A DNA stretch of 64,000 bases from Ashinkailepas kermadecensis (Eukaryota > Arthropoda > Thecostraca > Neolepadidae), in NCBI GenBank assembly GCA_034440615.1, contig JAOTOM010002299.1:33541-97540 (forward strand), in the 5' to 3' direction. Positions 31,801 through 43,800 of this stretch are shown piece by piece; the first letter of the stretch is position 1; every line of letters starts with the position of its first letter. The translations under genes were made by a program, and so were the position numbers. The notes beneath the pieces are model-generated. The model saw only the letters and a list, made by a program, of their open reading frames with translations, had not been told where the DNA came from and searched no databases.

Positions 31801-32455
31801 CTGGCGGATCTAGCCCACCGGTTTGGGGGGGGGGCAACTTTCAGTTTTCGGTGTCAGCCCCCCCCCCCTCCCCTCCCCCAGTGGCGTACCTAGGAATTGC
31901 ATCAGGGGAGCGGTCGAACGGATTTGGAGGGTGCCCTTTCTCCCACTATTTTTGTTAAAAGCACCGGATTCCGACCACTATTTGGCAAAGGGGCCAATTT
32001 TATAAAATAATAATTAATGACAACATAATTTCCTGTGTAGGGGCCATAGCTTACCTACACCGTTTCTAAGTTGCCGGATTTGTGTTCTTGTTTACCAAAA
32101 CGTTCACGTTCAAGTTCAACGTCTTGTACTACGTCAACGTTCGTGTACGTGTACATACTGGTGGATCCTATTTTGTCAACTCTTGCTGTAAGTAGAAGTT
32201 GAGCAGCATGGAACCCTCGATATGTGTCAGAATCTACTATGCTACCAAATTGGCCTTCAAACAATTATAAAACATACCTTTAAAATTGGATATTCTTTCA
32301 TTCAGACGCTATTTTTAACCTCGGCAAAGGTTACTGCATTTTAATTTAATTTACTTCTGTTGGTTTCAGGGGGGCGAAAAGACACTATGCCCCCCCCCCC
32401 TTTTAAGCGCTTCGGGGGGACCATGGCCGGAATGGCCCCTCCCTGGATCCGCCAG
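31801..32455. mobile_element. Element with CTGGCGGATC terminal inverted repeats
   Basis: CTGGCGGATC at 31801-31810 is mirrored by GATCCGCCAG at 32446-32455. Both ends then have a G-rich (or C-rich) tract about 20-60 bases inward, a common look for decayed cut-and-paste transposons of invertebrates. A family A copy (31876-32085) is nested inside near the left end. No transposase frame remains. TAGG/GTAGG words flank both sides but no firm duplication can be shown. Confidence 0.7.
31876..32085 (+). mobile_element. Dispersed repeat family A, copy 3 (5' part)
   Basis: Begins CAGTGGCGTACCTAGGAATT, then GCATCAGGGG, GGATTTGGAG, CCGACCACTATTTGGCAAAG and CACCGTTTCTAAGTTGCCGG, matching the 5' halves of copies 1 and 4. 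The 3' half is absent. Confidence 0.75.
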
Positions 32456-33389
32456 TGTAGGTAGTTACCTACTTTCAGAATGGGTTCTGTTCAAGTTCTT
32501 ACCTTGCGCCCAAGACTGTGATTTTGCACCATCACCAAAACCTCAGTTCTTCAGAATAGTGGGCATTCCTTGTGTTTCACACTTTCATACGTGACGGAGG
32601 TATATATTTTGGCGATATATATTTTCCCGCCAGGTGACAAATCGTACCAATTGGAGGCTGTCTCTCGACAGCCAAGGAAACGAGTGTTAAATTAAACATG
32701 ATGTTGTGTTATGTTAATCCTTGAATCAATTATTCCATAGAAACATGGATATGTCGCTCAGGAATGGAAAAGTAAGTCTCAGTGGTAACCATGCCTTCGC
32801 GTAGTACTGTTTCCTGAGTACTTTGGTGAGCAAATTATCTGTCTGCTACTCCAGTAAGCAATTGTTTTCACCTCTGCCCGACGGGGACCAATAAATACAG
32901 CGGAGCCACGAAAACTAGCGCCGGGACCATGGGCGTCAATTTGTATCCTTTCGTGGGGGCCATGGGCCCACCAATGTTGATCTTGGCCCCCTCAATGTTG
33001 ATTTGCCCCCCCTAAATAACCTATGCTATTTTTATGCTGAGAAGAAGGTTAAAGGAAAAAATAATAAACACCATGCTAGTGTAGGGAAGTTTTGCTCCCC
33101 AGAGCTTATCAGACATTTTTCCTTCCCGGATGTCTAATAGTCAACCTTCCTTGGCACGTAGATAGCTAGTTCGGACCTCGAAGTTCGCGGTATTTAAAAC
33201 CCCGCGTATAAATTCAATAGCTCTAAGCTTCCATTTCAGAGCTCTGATTGAAACATCTTGACAGGCACCCCAAAATCCAACACTTATATTTGCGTCCTTA
33301 ATTAGCAATTAAATGGCGATAGTTATTCAAGTTTCGATAGTGCAGCGTGATATACGAGTTATTACTGTAGCTTCATCTTGACACAGACA
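32456..33389. other. Mobile-element end fragment, otherwise nothing
   Basis: At 32930-33010 the words CCATGGGCGTCAATTTG, GGGGGCCATGGGCCCACCAA and CCCCCCC resemble another G-rich element terminus. The rest shows no gene or repeat. Confidence 0.4.
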
Positions 33390-34740
33390 GGTGCAACTGC
33401 TTCACGTACGATTCATACGGCCATCCCACATTTCATACATCTCGACAGTCACATCTTCATATAGCATCTCAGTCTCTCATCTCAAAGTTCCAAGTGCAGA
33501 TATTCCAAGAGGCAGCAGTGGCAACAGATATTTCAACATACATACGGACCGGTCTTCATACACGCTACAACTCTCAAGCTTACATCTTAGCAGTCACACA
33601 GCGACCCTAGTCAGAGTCCTCAGACATACCTCAGTGGTGAGCCCTGGCGGCTGGCCGGCGGCGGCCAGCCGCCCGCCTTTGGCGATCGCTCGGTCGCGCG
33701 TCTCGGTGGCAAGTCCTTACTGAGCCCTCGGCTCCGTCGCGAGGTAAAACCCAGTCCGCGACAGGCCACGCCCATATCACGTGACCCAGCCCGCGACACG
33801 TCAACTGCGCCGCATTCCAGGGCATCGACCCCGGCCAGAGAACAACGGCGGACTCTGAACCATACTGCAACGGTGGGCTCGCCGTCCCTCTGAGACATGA
33901 GAGACAGACTACGTCAGCTCAGAGTCGCTCTGAGCTCAGTCCCTCTGTGGGAACCACTGCTGAGTCTGTATCTTGGCAGGCTCGCGCCGGTCCGGCGTCG
34001 GACATCTGAGCTGCCGCCTCAGCATATACCTTCAACAATACCGACTCGGCGGCTTCGCACTGTTCACAGACAGCCGGCAGATCGGTGCGCTGCAGCCCAA
34101 TTGACATTTCACATGTCATAAGACACATGAACATTCATCCAGCAGTCATCCAATATTCCACTACATGCATAAATAATTCACACATACATAGACTAGACAC
34201 ACGTGCATCATACATACCTATCCTACACCTGACAACACAGACATTGGCCACGGGGTATGACATCTGTCACACCTCTGCCATTCCACACACACACACACAC
34301 ACGCGCGCACACTGCACTCGAGACACGCCTAACACATTGTCACAGTGACAGGGTCTGTTATGTCACAGTCATACCACTCATGTACTTACACCCATGCCAT
34401 TTGTCATCTATACACCTTTCATTTTCAGTCATGTACACACACGCACACACCTGCCCATTGGGTTCCCATAATATAATCACTGTCATACATCACCCACTGA
34501 CGGTCACGTCACCTCACTGGCATTCACACTCACATCACCACAGACATTTCATCATCTGACGACGGCGGCCGGGTATCGAGGTCACACCTGCAGCGTGTCG
34601 GCCGGAAAGGGGAGGGGAACAGTACAAGGTCCACTACTCGGCCCAGACTGGAGCGGTGGCCTGCCCACGTAAGCAGCGAGACAAGCTGGCGCCGGGTATC
34701 CGTCGGAACTCGTCGCGACAGGAATTGAAAGGGTAGGCTA
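33390..34740. other. CpG-rich and CA-rich region, no gene called
   Basis: 33640-33920 is CpG-rich and contains a strong hairpin (GCGGCTGGCC with GGCCAGCCGC near 33650-33675). 34130-34560 is CA-rich, with a (CA)n run at about 34285. 34560-34730 is CpG-rich again. Several frames of 70-110 codons overlap on both strands, which argues for low stop density rather than coding. A promoter region is possible. Confidence 0.35.
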
Positions 34741-35480
34741 CATTTCTGAAATTAAGATGACCCCCACAGGAAGCTTCGCTACACTAGTTACAAAACTCAG
34801 TTGATGCCAATCAGCACATTTTGTACTGAAATGAAACAGATACGTATTGGATAGTGAATTGACTCTCTACCCTTTGCTGCAAAAATTGAAAATGTTGTGG
34901 AAAAAACAAAGGAGTTGGACTTTCTTCTACTTTGCAAGCACAACTTACATCATAAAATGTCGAGATTAGCTGATGCTGATGCATTTTAAACCAGATTGTC
35001 TGAAAAATCTGCAAAGGCACTAGACAATTGCATTGTCATAATGATGCTTGCACACATGACCAATGGCAAAAGCACATGCATGTGGAGTTTGACCTGGATT
35101 CATTCCATTCTCAATGTCCAGTCATTGTCAAACTTGCACACAATCCAGTCCAGTCAACAACAATCAGTTTTCATTGAGATTGTGGATATACAAACTATAT
35201 TTATCTTCAGCAGCCAACCCATCACACTATTAGCTTGATATTTACCTAGGTACCCACCTATATCCCAATGACAAGAAATTGCGCACTAAAATGTCATTTT
35301 GTCTAAATCTAAGAACATTTGATGACATATATATTGATTCAGAGACTTAATGACTAGCTGTTCAGATCTCATGACTTTTATTTGGAAATGGGAGAAACGT
35401 TTTTATTCCCCCACGCCCAGCTGTTGGATCCCTCCCTGAATCCATTTGATGTGATCCCATGCAAAACGCTCAAATTATTG
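34741..35480. other. No recognisable feature
   Basis: AT-rich unique DNA ending at a 12-base poly-G tract near 35481. Confidence 0.45.
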
Positions 35481-35539
35481 GGGGGGGGGGGGACTTTCAG
35501 GGTACTCAATACCTCCCCGAAAGTATGCAAAGTCGCACA

Positions 35540-36015
35540 CCTCTCCGTGCACATCACGCAATCTGAGTTGATTTACACAGGCAGCGCCACCAGCTTAAAT
35601 CGACCGCGAGTGGTTTTACACCAAACGGCACTTCAATGCAAATCACGATGCATCGTCATTTACCCAGCATAGCATCTCTGTGTAAATCACAATAGATCTG
35701 AGTTGATATACACAGGCAGCGCTCCCTGCTTAAATCGACTCGTGAGTGGATTTACACCAAACAGCAAGTCAGTGTAAATCACCACGGATCGTTATTTACA
35801 CAGAAGAGCATCTCTGTGTAAATCACGACAGATCTGAGTCGATATACCCAGGCAGCGCCATCTGCTTATATCGACTCATGTGTGGTTTTACACCAGACGG
35901 CGCTTCTGCGTAAATCACGACAGATCTGAGTGGATCTACACAGCCGACGGTCCCTGTGTAAATCGACTCATGAGTAGCTTTACACAGAGAAGCAGGCATT
36001 TGTAAATCGACTCAT
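35540..36015 (+). repeat. Array built of GTGTAAAT / ATTTACAC motifs
   Basis: Units of about 136 bp start at about 35563 and 35699 (TGAGTTGATTTACACAGGCA, GCTTAAATCGAC, GTGGTTTTACACCA, GCATCTCTGTGTAAATCAC). Shorter partial units start at about 35835 and 35937. Within each unit the motif occurs in both orientations, so many imperfect hairpins are possible. Confidence 0.8.
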
Positions 36016-36019
36016 GATT

Positions 36020-36780
36020 CGATATACACGTGTCCTTCTATTTATAGAATCTGTCCCGCGGTGGTGTCGCCGCCGAGAAAGCGCGCGCCGGCATCTTTTT
36101 TTTCGACGTCGGGCGAAATTCGTGGGAACCGGCGGTCAGGTCGGCTCACGGCTTCAAGCCCAAAATGACGGCGTAAAGTATCATCTGGTAAGGGTTGCGC
36201 GCATCGACGATTGCAACCAAACTATTTGCGATAGGGAATATCCGAAGGAACCGTGGGCATCACACAGCTTGGGGCTATCACGGTTTTACATGCTATTCCT
36301 ATGGGCGGTCAATGACCCGTCCTCTCATGACCCTCGTGACGCCCACGCGAAGGACGTTGACCCGATCGTGACGAAATCTTGTCCAGTGGATAGCCATATT
36401 TTCCTAGCTCTGGTGCGAGCCGTCCCAGGCACCAATGGGCGCACGTCTCGTCCGCCGCTTGCAATTTCCCAAATCACATGTTAAACCAATGAGAGGGTAG
36501 TGCCAATTTTGAGCACGTGCCACGTGCGAGGCATACACCCCGCGACAATGGAACTCGGCACAGCACATCATACATTGATTGTCTGTCGGCTGTGAAAATT
36601 TCAAGCACATGCAACCCATAGTCGAACCTACACACGATGGCACTCGACAAAAGGGCAAAAGACGACAGACAGACAGACAGACAGAGAAACAAAGTTTTTA
36701 ACGCAAATAGTATATTGTAGACAAGCGCCTTCGGCACTTGCTCCTCTGCGTTAAGACAAAAAATTGATGTTGGTTTCATG
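36020..36780 (-). mobile_element. Composite element body (family C), copy 1
   Basis: Read on the minus strand this matches the body at 60500-61600: GTCT microsatellite, GTCTTTTGCCC, a GGCACGTGGCACGTGCTC-like block, GGTTTAACATGTGATTTGGG, TGGCTATCCACTGG, CGCCCATAGGAATAGCATG, then GATAGCCCCAAGCTGTGTG and AATAGTTTGGTTGCAATCG. Relative to the right copy it lacks about 450 bases between the ATAGCATGTAAAACCG and GATAGCCCC blocks. A 156-codon plus frame (36014-36484) crosses it but is not recognised as a gene. Confidence 0.8.
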
Positions 36781-36939
36781 TGTATCTGTCACATGGTTCG
36801 AACATTGGTTCTTTTCTCATAATTAATTCGTACATCAAGCGAAGTCCCGCTCGCTTCGCTGAGCGAAAGACTGCATTTTCTTTTCGCCACAAAGTGTTGT
36901 TGGTTTCGTGTCGATCAGTCCATTAGTTCGGCCGCTATT

Positions 36940-37560
36940 CCGGTTTAAATCGAGCCGCGCATCAGACGCGGAGCAGACGCAACAGACGCGACGCAGACGC
37001 GACAGACGCACAGACGCGTAGACGCGACAAACGCGGCGCAAATGCGACAGACGCGATGGACCTGGCGCAGATACGACAGACGTGGCGCAGACGCGACAGA
37101 CACGGCGCAGACTCGTGACATGCGACGGGGACGTGACTGTTCCGGCGCAGACACGGCGCAGAAACGACATACGCGGCGCAGATACGACGAACGCGACACA
37201 GATGAGACAGACCCGGCGCAAGCGCAAAGGGTGCGACGGACTCGGCGCAGATGCGACAGATGTCCCGCGGTTGCGACAGACATGGCGCAGACGCGACAGA
37301 CGCGGCGCAGACGCTACATGCGCCGTGCAGACGCGATAAACGCGGCGCCGATAAGACAGATGCGGTGCAGACGCGACAGACGCAACGGATCCGGCGCAGA
37401 TGCGACAGACGTGCAGACGCGACAGACGTGCCGCAGACGCGTCATGTGCGACGGGGATGCAACGAACGCGGCGGAGAAGAGAGTGACGCGGCGCGAAAGC
37501 GACAGACGCGATGGACACGGCACAGATACGACAGACGTGACGCAGACGCGACGACAGCGT
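36940..37560 (+). repeat. GACGCGACAGACG-type satellite
   Basis: Short, imperfect units based on GGCGCAGACGCGACAGACGC (about 20 bp with a 12-bp sub-period). Its low stop content leaves frames open on both strands (up to 251 codons on the minus strand), encoding simple RRVCRVCA or DATDAAQT strings. It is the satellite part of the composite element. Confidence 0.9.
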
Positions 37561-37930
37561 ATCATAACCTCCACAGATCATAACCTCCACAGTTCATAAC
37601 CTCCACAAATTCAATATACCCGAAGCGCTCGTAACCTCCACAGGTCATAACCTCCACAGCTCACAACCTCCACAACTACGAAGCGCTCATAACCTCCACA
37701 GCTCACAACCTCCACAAGTCCGCAGCGTTCATAACCTCCACAGGTCATAACCTCCACAACTCCAAGCGGTCGTAACCTCCACAGCTCACAACCTCCACAA
37801 GTCCGCAGCGTTCATAACCTCCACAGGTCATAAACCTCCACAACTCCAAGCGGTCGTAACCTCCACAGCTCGTAACCTCCACAACTGCGAAGCGTTCATA
37901 ACCTCCACAGCTCGCAACCTCAATAAATTC
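37561..37930 (-). repeat. GTGGAGGTTATGA-type satellite, left copy
   Basis: Units of 16-31 bp, on the minus strand GTGGAGGTTATGAGCT or GTGGAGGTTATGAACGCTTC. The same array occurs inverted at 60110-60500, in the same order relative to the flanking TTCTAGAAGCATCACTTCAG block. Confidence 0.95.
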
Positions 37931-38604
37931 AAGAACTCCACTATTTTCTAGAAGCATCACTTCAGATAGCTATCGCTAGGTAGCAGCACGGTCTAGGTCT
38001 TATAACAACGTATATTGAATGAATGTCATGCGATTGAACGTTGAAGTATAGATCACAATATTTATCACTAGATGGCAGAATGTGTCATTGAATATGCGTG
38101 TGGTGTGCGCACATTGTTAGTTTTCCAGACCTCGGGAACCGGCTGTCGTCCCGTGGGAAGCTGATATGCGGCGCAGTGGCGGATGCATAGCACGAACACA
38201 CTGCTCAGACCGGTTTGTATCAGATTTCATGGCTAGCTTAAAATGTTCATTACATTGCGATTCTAACGCAATACTTGCATTTTTTCGACTGGAATATGCC
38301 GGCTAGTCGTATCCTGGTAACGCCATTGATCAGCTGTCTGGGGAAGGGACGGAGAAAACGCAGCGTCTGTGGCGCGAAAGTGGACGGATTTCTCACTAGA
38401 TGGCAGGATGTGTCCTTGAATACGCGTGTGGTGTGAGCGCATTGTTAGCTTTCCAGAACTCGGGAACCGGCTGTCGTCCCGTGGGAAGCTGATATGCGGC
38501 GCAGTGGCGGATGCATAGCACGAACACTCCGCTCAGACCTGTTTGTATCAGATTTCATGGCTTGCTTAAAATGTTCATTACATTGTGATTCTCACGCATA
38601 CTTG
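37931..38604. repeat. Element flank with 328-bp-spaced duplication
   Basis: 37940-38020 (TTTTCTAGAAGCATCACTTC, TAGCTATCG, GGTAGCAGCACGGTCTAGGT) is mirrored at about 60030-60115. Next, a block of about 210 bp starting CACTAGATGGCAG at 38066 is repeated at 38394 with few changes (landmarks CGGGAACCGGCTGTCGTCCC, GGCGCAGTGGCGGATGCATA, GGTTTGTATCAGATTTCATG). The intervening 110 bases are not duplicated. Confidence 0.85.
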
Positions 38605-38770
38605 CATTCCGCCCACCCGTCTGGTTTTTCGTACATAAATGCAGATTTTACCGGTCGATATATGTGATTTTCTGCGTACCTGCTTAGAAATGACCGGCGC
38701 GTCGTTCAAGAAAATGGAAGAAAAATAAAAATGGAAATCGGGCGAAAAGTTTTCAAGTTTCCGAACCACC
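38605..38770 (+). mobile_element. Dispersed repeat family E, copy 1
   Basis: Shares with 57405-57580 the words CCGCCCAC, TTTTTCGTACATAAATGCAG, TTTTACCGGTCGA, TTCTGCGTACCTGCTTAGAA, ATGACCGGCGCGTCGTT and TTTTCAAGTT, at roughly 85% identity by eye. Coding capacity is absent. Confidence 0.75.
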
Positions 38771-40117
38771 TTTCCGAACCCTCAAATAAAAAATTACTCA
38801 TGTATTACTCATGTGCGATTATATTTGCGTACATCTAAAGCACCTTGGATTAATCAGCTCAGCAGTGGTGAAATTCTGCAGAATGCAGCCACGCTTTATG
38901 TCTTGCTACACTTTATGCGATAAAGTGAAAAGCTCCGGGCTATTTTCGTATAGTATCATTTCATTTTGTGGTCGGAAATTGGAGCTGAAGTTCAGATACT
39001 TCCTGTTTTAATTTTGTCTTGTAGTTATAGTGTCGGAACTTATGTGTGTGGTTCCGCAAAAAATTGACATAATCCAGTAACATGGCACTACACTTAGGGT
39101 TATATTCCGATCATAATGCTCGATGTTTCGGCTTTCATGTAGCAGGATAATAGTCGTAGACAAGCTTACGCATGTACGCTAGATAGTTTTAAACACGGTG
39201 CGACAGCCCGGGGAATGTTTGTTAAGGTTGGATTGCGGTAAAATAGTGCGTGCACACAGTGGCTCTGACATGTCATTTTAATTTGGGTTGGGGGATAGCA
39301 AAGGCGCTCCCAAAAACCTGCTCGAGATGCAACCCAGAAAAATATGCAGAAATTCCATTTTATTTTCGGGTTTACATTGTCACGTATGCGGGGCCAGTTT
39401 TCATATATTACAGTCAGGCATTGGAAAAATAATAACTTATGTCAGTTGTTGAAGAAAACAATTAAATTTACATTTTGCACATGGCGTCACAAATCACACC
39501 TGGTGGCCAAGAGCGGGAGCTGGCCACAGCCGATCCGTGATTCCAACATCATTGGACACTGAAATTTAACCAGGGCGCATAGCCCTCCAGTAGAGGTTGG
39601 CATTCCGAGGAAGAGCGTCAGGACCATCCCTGGGTTCGTTGAACCCTCATTGAACCATCTGCGGAAAATTTTGCTCTACAAGAAGAATCAACCTAAATGC
39701 AACATTCAAGAGGAGGGGCTGAGACAACGCCCGAACCGATGTCTTTTTCATTCTAAGTTGGATTTGTTGCCTGTGGGAGGGCAAATCTTGCTGCTGCCCC
39801 GCCCCCCCTCCTGGAATCTCGAGAGCTCTCCACCTATGTCCTCCAGTATTACATTTTAAGTCTATATGTATTCTTATATAGATGACTTAAATGAGCTCGC
39901 TGTGATCCAGGTAATTTGCACGTTCGTCCTGCATCATCTTTACAACTGAAATTATATATAATCGATATCTTGACGTGCGAGCCACGTAACATCGATTTAG
40001 AAAACGACACGTAACTATTCAAAACACTCGTTACAATTTCTTGCCGTTTTTATTCGAGCTTTCACGACGCACAAACCCATTCCAAGTTATACGGGAAATT
40101 GCTCACCTGGATGTTTA
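38771..40117. other. No supported gene
   Basis: AT-leaning unique DNA. A C-rich element-like end occurs near 39795-39820 (GCCCCGCCCCCCCTCCTGGA). Otherwise nothing definite. Confidence 0.4.
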
Positions 40118-40195
40118 GCGACAGCGAGAAGCGACCGAACGACACCCAGTCTTTGGGTTGAAAAACCAGCGCTCTACCCATGGGCTATCTTGTCT
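40118..40195 (-). mobile_element. tRNA-like segment (pseudogene or SINE head)
   Basis: On the minus strand TAGCCCATGGGTAGAGCGC (rc of 40169-40187) is a good box A. About 26 bases later GTCGTTCGGTCGC (rc of 40131-40143) is a weak box B. The D-arm-like part is convincing, but anticodon and T stems are incomplete. It is probably a decayed tRNA or SINE promoter. Confidence 0.4.
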
Positions 40196-40289
40196 CCTTT
40201 TCGGGTCATATTCACTCGTATATTTCCAACACAGTTATGGCACAACATTGGTGAATACACACGACAGGCCACATTCGTCATGCACGTCC

Positions 40290-40430
40290 GCTCCGCTTCG
40301 CGGTGGTGCCTGCTTGGTGCAGCCATGGTGCCTGATCGGTGCGGCCGTGGTTCCCGCTTGGTGCGGGCACGGGATCGGCTGCAGCCGATCCCAGCCTGGG
40401 CCCGGGATCGGCTGGGTACACGTTTCTGTG
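40290..40430. repeat. GC-rich repeats with a 22-bp perfect palindrome
   Basis: GCCTGCTTGGTGC-like words recur three times at 40305-40365. GGGATCGGCTG followed directly by CAGCCGATCCC forms a perfect palindrome at 40371-40392, and CGGGATCGGCTGGG recurs at about 40402. Confidence 0.85.
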
Positions 40431-40439
40431 ACACCGTAT

Positions 40440-43400
40440 AGCCTAATCTATGCTCACCTCGGCTTCTAACTATCAGTGCAACATCACTGAGTAGCCCGTC
40501 TTAGGTTATGTTAAGCTTCACATCTCTAGCTTTAGTCATTGTAATCGTGGGAAGCCTAACTCGCAGTTCTGGAGAGAGTGGAGGGTCATTCGCGTGTTAA
40601 GAGAGGGAGGGGTCATTCGCTCCTCACCAGTTATTTTAAAATATTCAAAAGCCAAGAATCATTTGGATGTCATTCTTAGTTGACCTTAGAAAAATGGGCC
40701 TGGCGCAACGGAAAAAAATCGATTACAAATATTGTTGGTTATTGACGTACAAAGCGAAACGCGTCGGACAAAATTGTGTGTGAAAAGTGACGATAAGGCA
40801 TGCTTGGAAAATTTCGAAGAAGTACCTACATAACTCATTTTTATAAACTATATCAACTATGTTGGTAATTTCTAGGTGTGGTATGCTCCCCATCAAACGT
40901 GCACATCAGTTATAAAAATGACTCCAGAATACACGAAAATTAGCATTAAAAAAAATAGTTCGCCTCATGTAACCTATAACGAATTGAAGAAGTGTTATAA
41001 ATCATCAAACAGCAGTATTTCCTAAAACCCTCAGCCGCCATTCAAGATTAGTGTTCCTATCTTTGTAAATGTATTGTACGACCATATTGTTAGTGCTTCT
41101 TCGCTTTCTATGTCATGCTTATCCCTCTTGAACATTGTACGAACATGTCCTAGTATGATGCTGCATTTAGCTTGCGCATTGCCTGACCAGCACCTCTCGG
41201 AAATCCTCTGTTAGTTTGGAAGTTCGTCGTATTAGCGCTTTCGCTTGCCAGCTAATTCCTTCTGTGTTTTCTAGCTCTTCCAAACAGATACTGATCCGTT
41301 AAGAAGCAGAATGGAAAATTCCAACCCTCACAAAATTAGTCAGTATGCGTTGTATTGCAAAGTGTGCAAGTTTTGCAGCAGCTGACATGTGTTCGCAGAC
41401 TTTGTTTCGTTTCTACCGACCCCTGGCGATTGCATTCCCGTTCAGGAACTAAAACATCACACCGTTCGATCCGCAGTCAATTATGCGAGGAAAAAACGCA
41501 GACTTCCTAAATCTGTTACTTCGAATTTTGTCTGTCAATTCCCACGACTTCCGAATGGCCATAGAATACTCCTGAAAGTAATGAAAAGAAAATACATATA
41601 CACGAAATGATTAAAATAGATCCCCATCCCCCAAAAAGATGACGGTATGCATAATCGTGATATGTCATACCACTGGTTAACATGACCTCCCAGCATGCTA
41701 TGAAACAGGTCTGCCTAGACCCACTTCGCCCTCATGTATTATCCATCACCGGTGTGTGACGTATAAGCTGTTCACTAAGCTGTAGATGGAGATATCTTTC
41801 AACTCAAGGGTCATCTTTAGAAGCGGGCCCTCTGGATCGCCCAATCGAATCAAAAACTCCATAATTTGCAACACTGCATGGCCAGATTCTCATTTTTGGA
41901 AAGCTGTATGTTTTCAGCTTCATGTTTTCTCACCCAGAAACGGAGATCACGGGCCCAGCACACAGCATTGATTTCCAACATCCCCACCCACTCCTGGGGT
42001 CTCCGCCCGTGCACTGAACTGCAAACTGTATATTGATGAATGCACGGAACAGTCGGGAGGGACGAAGTAAGAGCAGGGAAAGGTTACTCTGTAGACGTTT
42101 CTGGGTACAGAAACAGAGATGGGATAGCATCGACTACTTTAGCAGTTCTTTGCTAACGCCACTGTCATAAATCGTCTTTTATGTAGAGGATTCGAGAACT
42201 GTTTGTTGGGCGCGAGAGAGGCTGTGCTAAGCAAGCCATGATTTTATGTTGTTAACTGTGAAAAACATACCTGGGAAATCCATCGTCCCTCTTCTCCCCG
42301 AACAACTTTGGACTTCCCAAGCATAGGCAGGCCTAGAAAAAGGAAAAGGTGAGACATGTGCCCCCCCCCCCCACCAAAGCTGTGAGGACCAATGAAGCGT
42401 AATATTATTAAGGTGTCAGGCCGATATCATTTGTACATCGCAGTAATGATTGTGTCTGGGCCCCGTGTTGGTCGGTATTTGTCACCTCTCCATGGCTGAG
42501 TGTTTGTTTTTGCTGTTCCTACACTTATGCTCCTAAGCACCGGGTGTCGTATGTGCACTACGAGTCACCCGATGATCCGAGGAGGTGCGCCCGTGCAAAT
42601 CAGTTTGTGTGAATTTGCTGCATTTCATTAGCTTTGCGTAGTTTGACGTTTTGGATCCCATGAACCAGCGAATCACCAGTGGGAGGAAGAAATTTAGTCT
42701 CCGCAAATTATTTACCCTGCAGACCCTTCCCCAAACGTGTGAGCTTCGTTGGATTTGGCCAGCTGAGTTATGCCCAGCTCGCGAAAATCGTAGACGCATT
42801 GATATAAGTTTGATATGCAAGGTTCTTAGAGGAGCAGAAATGGTTATGAGTTTGATTTAGGTTTTATTTAATTTAAGTCAATTTAAGCTTAGCACCACAG
42901 CCCTGGGTGAGAATATGGTGACACGACTGCCATAAACTAGCGAGCCATGATTCGTGGCATATGTCACCCCAATTTATGTATGGATATGACACCCCAATTT
43001 ATGGTTAAATCAGCTTTCTCTCTTTCTGGTGACATCGCCTCGGGAAGCGTCATTACTCGGTGTGATGGCAGGTATAGTATGAAAAGGTTACATTCCATCA
43101 CGCACAGCAAGCCATTTCTTGGCTGCAGTACCCAGCCAATCTTACGAGGACAGTTATCACGCACAGGTCACATCGTAATGTAGCCTCTGCACAGAATGGC
43201 ACACCACATTACCAGCTGCTCAGGAGGACGGAGCCAGCGAGGAATGGAGCGGAGAGCACAGGCCCGAACTGAGGCGAACACGACTCGAGGGCTGCCGGAG
43301 AAACTAAAATTTATATTTGCGGAGTTACACTGAAACTAAGAGAGCGCAACACATAAATAAACTATACAATTACGCCAAAGCGCCATGCGCTTTCTCGTAG

Positions 43401-43693
43401 CAATATTTATATGGTAGTTCATATAGTTCCCGAGATCAAAACAGTTTGACGTCGCTCAGTATATGGTAACATTATTTTTGCTAGCTTGGAACAAATAATT
43501 TGTAATGATGTAAAGCACTAGATGCCCATTCATGCACATGCAAAACATCCCATGGCGCAGCCAGAAGCCTGAGGAGGGGTGGGTATCATTTGTTCCTTGC
43601 GGCTGATCTTCGCAGTTAGTGCCACAAACTGGGACGTAGCTAAGGGGGTGGCTGGGCCGGTCGCCCTATCCTTGAGATTCTACGTGTCCCTGG
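40440..43693. other. Largely featureless 3.2 kb
   Basis: AT-leaning unique DNA. Seen: a poly-C tract at about 42361, a direct repeat of ACACCCCAATTTATG-type words near 42965 and 42989, and short frames without support (for example 42533-42820 minus). No RNA gene or exon-like segment was convincing. Confidence 0.4.
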
Positions 43694-43800
43694 CAGTGGC
43701 GTCGCCACGAAATTCTTCCAGGGGGGGGGGGGGAGCAATGTTGATAGGGGGCCTCCTGCTCCCCGAAAAGGGGCCTCCACTGTGTTAGGGCCTCCTCTTG
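43694..43800 (+). mobile_element. Mobile-element terminus (CAGTGGCGTCGCCAC) with G tract
   Basis: CAGTGGCGTCGCCACGAAAT followed by a 13-base G tract and GGGGGCCTCCTGCTCCCC, GGGGCCTCC and GGGCCTCCTC words. The GGCCTCCT vocabulary is that of the array at 47300-50160, and GGTGGCGACGCCC at about 50232 is an inverted match of this end. It may be the left end of the element holding that array. Confidence 0.55.

Noticed and set aside
36014..36484. 156-codon plus-strand frame
   Set aside because: It runs antisense through family C. Related copies keep only part of it open, and no domain is recognisable over its length.
36835..37590. 251-codon minus-strand frame and 185-codon plus-strand frame
   Set aside because: Both lie in the CGACAGACG satellite, encode only short repeated strings and have no start or splice context.
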